Positions 58,101 to 64,000 of a stretch of DNA of 64,000 nucleotides are shown one piece after another. The stretch spans positions 19,989,262 through 20,053,261 of the forward strand of contig CP092874.1 of the NCBI GenBank assembly GCA_030710605.1. The letters are read 5' to 3'. The position numbers and the translations under genes are program-made. Positions within the stretch are counted from its first letter, which is position 1. Every line of letters begins with the position of its first letter. The stretch comes from Cordylochernes scorpioides (Eukaryota; Arthropoda; Arachnida; Pseudoscorpiones; Chernetidae). Below the pieces are notes generated by a model, which made no database searches, was not told where the DNA came from, and saw only the letters and a program-made list of their open reading frames with translations.

Positions 58101-58310
58101 CAAGCTGGAAGATCTTGGAACACAAAAATTGCAAGCACTCTAATTAAAAATAACTTCAAACAGAGCATTGTAGACCCATGCCTATTCACCAAGAATGAAG
58201 AAAACCATTCCATCTACTTGATTCTATATGTGGATGACATGCTCCTTGCAAGCGATTCCGAAATAATCATCCAAAACACTGTAAAACTCTCGAAAAAGAA
58301 TTCGAAATAA
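55188..58310 (+). CDS. Copia Gag-Pol polyprotein (ends early at a frameshift in RT)
   Basis: 1040 codons in one frame, as in Copia elements that fuse gag and pol. Gag N-terminus (DGYNYSLWSFKIEMLL) at residues 14-29; zinc knuckle CX2CX4HX4C at 218-231; aspartic protease DSGA from D297; integrase with an HH pair at H439/H443, a C..C pair near 473-476, and catalytic D504, D567, E603 (D-35-E spacing); RT with LKQAGRSW and the catalytic YVDD at 1014-1017. The start ATG at 55188 is 73 bases after the LTR. A one-base frameshift at 58283-58290, in an A-rich run, ends the frame soon after YVDD; the remainder lies in the next feature. Either a recent mutation or a base-calling error in the homopolymer. 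Confidence 0.92.
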   Translation: MASLPSHDVTLDKLDGYNYSLWSFKIEMLLQKEDLWEVVTENIPDEPKIEWKKKDSKARAIINLSIADSQIVHVKSLLTAKATWDTLKNIYERKTLSGKIYLLRKLYSLKLEEDKDMQQHITTMMELVDKLRTIGETLKDSHITAILLCSLPKSYSNLITMLESRPDDELTLEFIKNKLLDEHTRRVESSKDESTASKALKSLHGASSQRREKEKKFCSFCHKPNHSKEECWHYQKRNNSNKEYKYENFRRGNVPKYTYQSSVTQEQSTNQRTTKGPNPKALNCTQREASVHNWFIDSGATSHMAYDESFFTALNREQTQNIVVANGNKLQGKGIGQGEIKVITPQGKTDTLLLTKVLYIPELTDNLLSVSAATYNGCKVTFNRDWCTIERDNTALANGILDNGMYRLHLDDNPQTRTFKANVAKQNHCKNKNCLMLWHDRLGHRNIESIKKIRNENLARGLSLNNCSHSTDCVQCIQGKLTETPFPKKTEYRATETLQLVHSDICGPLPTNSLSGKRYFITFTDDYSRYTKIYLLKGKDEAYEKIKDYVISAHTEFGKNIQTIRTDNGREYVNRQVEDFLNQSGIKHQLTVPYSPAQNGVAERKNRSLMEMTRCMLFDSGLPQSLWAEAVTTANYLHNRIPSKATDKTPFELWTNRKPSLKHLKRFGCKAFAYIPKIKRNKLDSKVIEGIFLGYDDRSKGYRILHDTDNITISRSVKFIEKENGFHHASTKTTSPQVLSTDLTSSNHFGNAEESQEPGTQSENLEDSETEDYLQPGTSTGTQVVTQRRSTRPTKGIPPIRNDYMLYKTEAQDIPTPTSYSEVLQLPKIEREKWLQAMNEELNSLEKNNVWELTPLPKDKKIIGCKWTYKQKLNSKGEIERYKARLVAKGFNQKFGRDYEETFAPIVKHSTIRAFLAASVYKGMKVNHLDVKTAFLHGDLDKELYMELPEGLHTKQTNKVCKLKKAIYGLKQAGRSWNTKIASTLIKNNFKQSIVDPCLFTKNEENHSIYLILYVDDMLLASDSEIIIQNTVKLSKKNSK

Positions 58311-59194
58311 AGAACCTTGGAGACCCCACTCAATTCATTGGTATTGAAATCTCAAGGAACAGAGAAGGTGAACTCCTTCTGAGCCAAAAGAATAAAATCC
58401 AAGAATTAGTTGAAAGGTACAATCTCCAAGAAGCGAAACCTACTTTCACTCCCATGGAAAGCGGATACCCCGGTATATCTGATGAAAAACTTCTACCAAA
58501 CAACGTCCAATACCAACAACTGATAGGCTCACTCTTGTACCTAAGCGTAGTATCCAGACCAGATATCGCAGCTCCAGTCTGCATACTCAGCAGCAGAAAC
58601 CAGAATCCTAGAAATTGTGACTGGAATGCAGCAAAAAGAATCGTAAGATATCTAAAAACTACTAAAGAACTCGAGCTACGCATATCTAACCAAAAACCTC
58701 CCACGCTGGAAGCATACAGCGATGCCACATGGGCAAGCGACAACACCGACAGAAAATCACTAAGTGGAAACTTGCTCCTACTGGGATCAAACCCCATCTC
58801 ATGGATGACTGGGAAACAAGGTTGCGTATCTCTCTCATCCACCGAAGCGGAACTAATCTCCGCAGCTGAAGCCTCACAAGAACTGTTATGGCTTCTCGAC
58901 TTGCTAAAGGATCTCGAACTGGAACAGAAAGCTCCAATCTACTTCCACCAAGACAATCAATCATGTCTCAAGATATGTTCATCCGAAAAAGTGTCTTCTA
59001 GAACCAAGCACATCGCAACTAAGATCCATCACCTGAAGGATCTTCAGAAGAAGACAGTGATAAAAATGATCTACTGCCCAACTGGCGACATGAAGGCGGA
59101 CATTCTGACCAAGCCGCTACCAAGGCCGACATTTGAGAAGTTACGCTACAACCTCGTGATGTCTCCACATTCATGCCGGGGATTTGTTGGATAA
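58287..59194 (+). pseudogene. Copia RT C-terminus and RNase H, after the frameshift
   Basis: Continues the pol protein in another frame: RT thumb/connection (IGSLLYLSVVSRPDI), then RNase H with AYSDATWASD, LSSTEAELISAAEA, HQDNQSCLKI and KHIATKIHHLKD. Ends RGFVG with the stop inside the 3' LTR. All motifs seem intact; only the frame shift separates it from the upstream part. Confidence 0.9.
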
Positions 59195-59393
59195 CTGAAT
59201 GCTACGACAGCTAGCGCCACACTGGACCTATCATCATCACAACTGTTTGTTTACCCTTCTTCTCTATATTACAATAACTGTTCGCTACCATAACTTTGTC
59301 TTTCTTGCTAAATGGATAATAAAGATTATTATCATATAATCCTCAACGTCTTCATGCCTTCCTACAAGCTGTAAGTACCTAAATCTTACAACA
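59184..59393 (+). repeat. 3' LTR of the Copia element
   Basis: Nearly identical to the 5' LTR (differences at cctcatg/cttcatg and gctgcaag/gctgtaag). It starts directly after a short G-rich stretch (gccgggga) that may act as the polypurine primer. Confidence 0.9.
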
Positions 59394-60323
59394 AAATTAA
59401 GTACTGTATGATTTACATCAAATAATTATAAATATTTTAAATTAAGTAGGCCATCGTTCTATCATTTGAAAAATAATTTATTAAAAAAAAAAGCATTCCA
59501 ACCAATTTTACTGACATCGTGAGTGTGCAGGTAAAACTGAAAGTTGTAAAATAGTCAAATTTATATAAAAACTTTCAGAGAGAAGATGGTAACGCTCATA
59601 ATCATATATACATTTAAAAAGAAATGTAGCGCGTTTGAAAATATTTCTGATTTTCAACGATAGAGATTGCTAAGTTGTTGAGGGTTCGGCCAACTGAAAT
59701 ATTGGTAAATAAATTATTATTTTGATCCCATATAAGCCTTTTTAATAAAAGCTTTAAAATAATATTACAATTTGACCATTTAATCCATTTGTTTACATAA
59801 AAGTGCGAAATGTTTTTATCGTTTGATAAACATTGTTAAATATAGGGCATTTAATTACACAATCGTTTTATTAATATTTATAGAAAATGGTAATACATAT
59901 TCACATTGGCGGAAAAAAAATATATATAAAACGTGACCTTATTTTATATTTTTGTATACTTTATCTTCCAATATATTTCAAAACTCTCATTATTTATAAA
60001 ATCATTTTTTTTTTCTTTTTAATTTCAATATCTTTCTATACATATATATGGTTATACATACAGTCCGGCTAGTTGGCGTTCTGCGCTCCAGGAACCTGGG
60101 TTATAAATATCTCTCTCTACAGTATTAAAAAATAATACAATCCTTTTCAATGAATAGCAAAATTCTTTTACAAATATCTTTGTAAAAAACGCGCATTGCA
60201 GAAATAAGTATCATATTATAAAGGTATTTTACCTTATAATTTTGTATTGCCAATAATATCTATCAAACTATAGCAACATATAGGTAATCCAGGCTCTTGG
60301 AACATATCTGTAGATAATAATAT

Positions 60324-60517
60324 TACATTTAAGGAAGTTGTCCCTTTCAGCATGTATATTGAGATACAGACAATAACTCTGAAAGATATTTCAGTGACCT
60401 TTATTAAAAACACGAGATAATCAAGTATGAATAAAATTGCCTCTGTTCTTAAAAAAAAAATAGATGACCAGCGACATCAAAATATAAAACTTCATTAGGT
60501 TTTGTCCATGAGTGTAA
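60324..60517 (+). mobile_element. Tc1-like MITE with one unit, copy B
   Basis: Partner of 12720-12911; it has the same ends and position relative to the MMAA exon, with small indels. Confidence 0.6.
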
Positions 60518-60578
60518 ATATAAAAAAATGTACAACTTTAGACAATGAAAATAATAAATGGTTATGTGTCAGTTTCAG

Positions 60579-60984
60579 GTTTTACTGAAACAAACCCACG
60601 TACTAAAATATCTACTGAAACCCGCGCAGTACAAACAACTTTACTCCACAGCATGCCAAGCCAATTCCGACCAGAATATCCTAAACCTGTTCAATGAACT
60701 TGTTGCGGGAAGCCGCGGAGCTCTCTCCACTGCCATTACGCTGGTGGAGTCGAGCAAACCTTCGCACAAGGAACAAGCCAGCCATCTCCTCTCTCTCGCG
60801 CTGCAGCAGGAGAAGGACAAGTATAAACAACATGGGGCAAAGTCCCTTGCATTCAGGATTGGCCTAACAGGGCCACCTGGGGCAGGAAAGTCAACTTTTA
60901 TTGAAACCATGGGACAGTTTCTGCTTGAGAAAGGTCATCGGTTGGCTGTCCTGGCTATTGATCCTTCCTCCTCCACTACTGGAG
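60579..60984 (+). CDS. MMAA: MMAA exon, second copy
   Basis: Same 406-base exon as 12970-13375, with acceptor tttcag and donor gtaagt kept, the P-loop GPPGAGKST intact and the frame fully open. I count 15 base differences; 14 are synonymous and one changes Arg to His (QTRVL to QTHVL). Such a bias says both copies have been under purifying selection, so this looks like a second allele or a working paralogue rather than a dead copy. The remaining exons would lie to the right of the window. A 2-base insertion upstream of the acceptor breaks the frame there, confirming the exon start. Confidence 0.88.
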
Positions 60985-61064
60985 GTAAGTGTTCAACTAT
61001 GCAAATTTATTTTTACACAATTACTTATACTCCAATATATAAATATAATAATTCGATTGAATCC

Positions 61065-61668
61065 TGGTGAATTGTTGAATCCTATGTTGGATTATGTTGA
61101 ATTGGTGATTGATGGCGCAGTCTTGGTCGAATGGTGGGTTTCCACAGGGGAATAACGAGCACACCTAGATTGGGATAGAAAATAGACCTTGCGAAAGGGA
61201 GAGAGTGATGAGACTGGAGGAGGTACTTTGCCTTTCACATGATGGAGCGGACACTACCTTGGTTGGAGCCTAAGTTGAGCACACCTTGCTTCTAGCACGG
61301 TCACCTACCTTCTTTTTTTAACTTCTTGTCCGAGATCATCGTCATTAACTCTCTCGGCTTCTCATTGGTGGAGATCCTTCCACGTGCTCTCTGCTGATTC
61401 GCTATTAGTTGGTCATGCTTAAAGGTGATTGGTTGTTGATTTGTCATGCTTAACTGTGATTGGCTTAGTACCTCCATTGTCGCCATGATTGCAATCTTCC
61501 AGGAAGAAGAAGGTCTTTGAACTTAAGTTTTATGGGGGTCCTGGGCAGTGACCTTTACTTCCTGGATGATGCAATCCTGTTAATTGTTATTCCCTTTTTC
61601 GCGAAGCCTAACTTTTATAAAAATTTTTGAGGATACATTGCATAGACTGTGGTGGGGTTACATATTGC
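61065..61668 (+). mobile_element. LTR-like element (possible solo LTR), copy 2
   Basis: Opposite orientation to 9088-9682, sharing gatggcgcagtc, cttccaggaagaagaagg, cttaagttttatggg and a 3' end gtggggttaca. It sits in the MMAA intron of copy B and is absent at that point in copy A. Start uncertain by about 20 bases. Confidence 0.45.
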
Positions 61669-61689
61669 TTTATACAGATTATCACATAA

Positions 61690-62190
61690 ATGTATATAAA
61701 ACATTCAATTATACTACAATATACAGTAGAACCTCTACAAGAGAACACTCTTGCTAGAGGACACCTCTCTACAAAATACAGTTATGTGTAGTTGTCAAAA
61801 TATCATTAATACTATTTAGCTACTTTCCTGTAAGAGGACATCTTTCTCTAAAGGACAATTAGGTGTTGCCCTTTGCAGAAAGGTTCTTCTGTATTTATTT
61901 ATTTTAATTTGTGTGACTTATATATTGTTGAGGGAGGAAGGAAGAAGTGGATTTATGGGGAACTAGGGGATATTTGTAACGGAGCTCTGGCACATTTGTA
62001 AGTGCAAAGTCGAACTGCTTTTCACATGTGTAGACATGTGGTGACATTGCATCATCCAGGAAGTAAAGGTCACTGCCCAGGACCCACCACGATGGCCTGT
62101 ACCACATGTACTTGAAATAATAATATACACTATAACTTCTTCAATTCCAATGACTTTAATTCAATATTTACTTCAACAGTTTTTCAAATC
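61690..62190. other. Duplicated intron sequence, no gene seen
   Basis: Matches 13815-14320. Includes the SINE 3' part (61980-62110), in which the piece acattgcatcatccaggaagtaaaggtcact replaces part of the SINE; that piece comes from the LTR-like family. Confidence 0.6.
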
Positions 62191-62555
62191 CCAATCAGCT
62201 AAACTCCGCCTTTGCTGGTCCCAAGCCCGGATGAAAAAGGAGGAGGGGGAGCAGTAACAAGCTCACTAAAAAAACCTGGGCTCAGCTGGCCCGGCTGATA
62301 GTACCCTGTAAGGGCTCCTGATCCAGGGATACAGGATGAGCAGCGTTTGTACTCCATGTTAGGAGCGGCTGCACATGGCGTCTGTTCCTTATGTCAGAGG
62401 TGGCCATTTCTTTTGGAGCTAAGTCGGCCAGCCACTGAGTAGTACTCCCAGTCTTAATGACAAAGGCAGACGCATTCTACTTCACCCAGTCATGATGGTT
62501 GTCAAAGCTTGACACCCTAATATGATTGAGTGGAGATAAGAAAGAAGAAGAAGAC
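62190..62555 (+). mobile_element. LINE-derived non-autonomous element, copy B
   Basis: Partner of 14325-14712: starts tgctggtcccaagcccggat and ends gattgagtggagataagaaagaagaaga, but lacks the accatcaacaagctttac piece. Confidence 0.65.
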
Positions 62556-62656
62556 TTCAACAGACTTTAATTCAATTGAAAATTCTGATCCCTTGGAGTA
62601 TTGAAGTTAGTTGCATATACCAACATCACTTAGGACCAAGAGATTTTATGTTGTTA

Positions 62657-63253
62657 CTAGACGAATGGCCCGGGCAACGCCCGGGGTTTACCCGAGTGCG
62701 AATATATTCTAAAAACGTTGACTTGGGTGGTCGCTATTAACAGGGTGGTCTGTATAGACAGGTGGATGTATCACACAGCTGATAACAGGGTTGTCTAGAG
62801 TGGTCGCTATAGACAGGGTGGTCTGTATAGACAGGTTTATGAGAGAGGCACAAACTTACAGGTTGTTGACGCCGCAATCCCCAGAGAGAGTGTTTTTTGT
62901 TGCATCATGCTGTGACTCACACGACGACCCAAGGTCAACAGGGGTGGAGCAGCAAGCTTTAGCCTATCACCGTCTGGCGGCGCTGCTTGCGAGTTATATC
63001 TACAATTCTGCAAATAACTCTAAGGATATTCAAGATATTCAAGAAATTATTTTTCGAAAACCTTTCCGGGGATATACCTAATAATATCCCAGAATTTCAT
63101 GGCGATTGGATGTATGGTTTTTGAATAACAGGGTTGTCTAGAGGGGGCAGGGAGGACACGTGTTCCCTTGCAGCCAATGAGCGCGCATTCTATCCGTGAG
63201 CTTCAGACAAACAGACAAACAAACAGACAGAATAAGGCAAATATATAAGTAGA
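62657..63253 (-). mobile_element. Non-autonomous Helitron with exact empty site
   Basis: Minus strand: TCTACTTATATATTTGCC at 63253 to hairpin and CTAG at 62657, 597 bases. Copy A reads ttgttataact where copy B reads ttgtta-[element]-taact, so the insertion is between A and T with no target duplication, as for Helitrons. Inside are a run of near-repeats (ggtggtcgctat, agacagggtggtctgtatag) and a stretch matching 43271-43450 inverted. Confidence 0.93.
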
Positions 63254-63259
63254 TAACTA

Positions 63260-63770
63260 TGGTTATAATACTTGTCACTTAAAACTTGGTACCTTAGAAT
63301 GTTATAACCAAGTTGGGTGCGGTTATAAAGTAGCTTGTTATAACAAGTTTAACACTATATAGTGTTAAACATATTTTTTTACAAGATCTAAAATTTCTTT
63401 CATTACAACCGAATTTGCATAAATTTTGAAACATATGCAAATTTGGTTGTAATGAAAGAAATTCTTTGCACCAATGATTAGGTACAATTTGGATTATAGA
63501 TTGAAAACACGAGGCAACAAGATCAAATCTAAATACATAAATATTCCCGCCCCTGGACACTTTTATTTTTCCGTTCGCCATTACTCTTCATATTTTCACC
63601 CTTTCATACTTCATCCAAAAAAGTTAGAAATAGTAAATATTTCTCTTTGAAATAAATATTGATTTTTCACGGAAAAGAAACTTATGCGGTGAAACTTTAA
63701 GTGTTGTTTTATAAATATTCTGTTACCGAAACATCATACACTATTTTATGTATTTGGATTTTGTGTTCCT
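63260..63770. repeat. Foldback elements, copy B, interrupted
   Basis: Partner of 14815-15180. The second foldback is interrupted by a block of about 170 bases (63545-63716) that also occurs at 33110-33255; ataaatat lies on both sides of that block. Confidence 0.6.
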
Positions 63771-64000
63771 TAATGTTTTAATGCAATCATTTATTGATTA
63801 GTAGTAATGATTATCTCACAATAATTGTGGCAGCCTGTACTGTTCATGATAAAATTGTAAACAGGAGTCGACATTCCATTATTGGTATCTGAACCAAAAG
63901 CCTGGAGCTATTCTAGAATGTGGGATAAATCAACAGGCAGCAACCTATATCTCCAGGCTCAAAACTGGATAGCCATACATGACCACTCCTCTTCCAGGAT

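Larger units (their letters stand above)
54906..59393 (+). mobile_element. Copia-type LTR retrotransposon, nearly intact
   Basis: About 4.5 kb. LTRs 54906-55114 and 59184-59393 (TG...CA) show two visible base differences and at most a one-base length difference. aaat lies on both flanks as a 4-5 base target duplication, and copy A has the empty site (tatcaaaataagtac). One long Gag-Pol frame (55188-58310) continues after a one-base frameshift to 59194, where its stop lies inside the 3' LTR. Domain order Gag, protease, integrase, RT, RNase H is that of Copia. Confidence 0.95.
54157..64000 (+). repeat. Large duplicated segment, copy B
   Basis: Collinear with 9819-15388 from the first base after the N gap to the window edge. 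Longer than copy A because it holds the Copia element (54906-59393), an LTR-like block (61065-61668), a Helitron (62657-63253) and a 170-base repeat (63545-63716). It lacks the tRNA-bearing Helitrons of copy A. Copy B covers the first visible MMAA exon; the other MMAA exons would lie past the window. Confidence 0.85.

Overview
This is animal nuclear DNA: A+T-rich, with spliced host genes on canonical GT/AG introns and a very dense load of eukaryotic transposable elements. The element mix (mariner, Copia, jockey-like, I/R1/LOA-like and Tx1-like LINEs, tRNA-derived SINEs, Helitrons) suggests an invertebrate, probably a protostome. I cannot name the species. Nothing here is prokaryotic: there are no operons and no CRISPR array.

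Three host genes can be supported. (1) RPS26 (40S ribosomal protein eS26) is on the minus strand at 1001-2205, with three coding exons that join in phase; the exon holding only the ATG is not certain (candidate at 4949-4951). (2) MMAA, the mitochondrial G3E GTPase that serves methylmalonyl-CoA mutase, is on the plus strand in three exons at 12970-13375, 17111-17517 and 18737-19039; its first exon is not seen. (3) A single short exon at 35908-35986 (+) encodes the diagnostic N-terminus of an ether-a-go-go (KCNH) potassium channel; the rest of that gene is not visible.

The rest is mobile DNA. 2.2-12.9 kb holds Helitron-like elements (some carrying tRNA-Gly copies), MITEs and an LTR-like block. 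13.4-18.7 kb is MMAA intron sequence with LINE relics, a SINE with a clear target-site duplication and a minisatellite. 19-26 kb holds LINE ends, SINEs, a probable solo LTR, a Helitron, a MITE with internal 123-bp tandem repeats and a mariner relic. 26.3-30.3 kb is a GC-rich Tx1/L1-like LINE relic. 31-33 kb is a jockey-like LINE. 34.1-36.2 kb holds a 1.2-kb palindrome and then the KCNH exon inside an inverted repeat. 36-46 kb is very A+T-rich with Helitrons, a hAT MITE and an array of paired octamer motifs. 47-54 kb holds three overlapping or nested RNase H-type LINEs.

A 100-N gap lies at 54057-54156. From there to the window end the sequence is a second copy of 9819-15388, including the first visible MMAA exon. 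The copies differ by about 4% in the exon, almost only at synonymous sites, and each carries private insertions (a nearly intact Copia element and a Helitron in the second; tRNA-bearing Helitrons in the first). It is either a segmental duplication or the other haplotype placed in tandem by the assembler. Because the two copies act as empty sites for each other, several insertions can be dated and bounded to the base.
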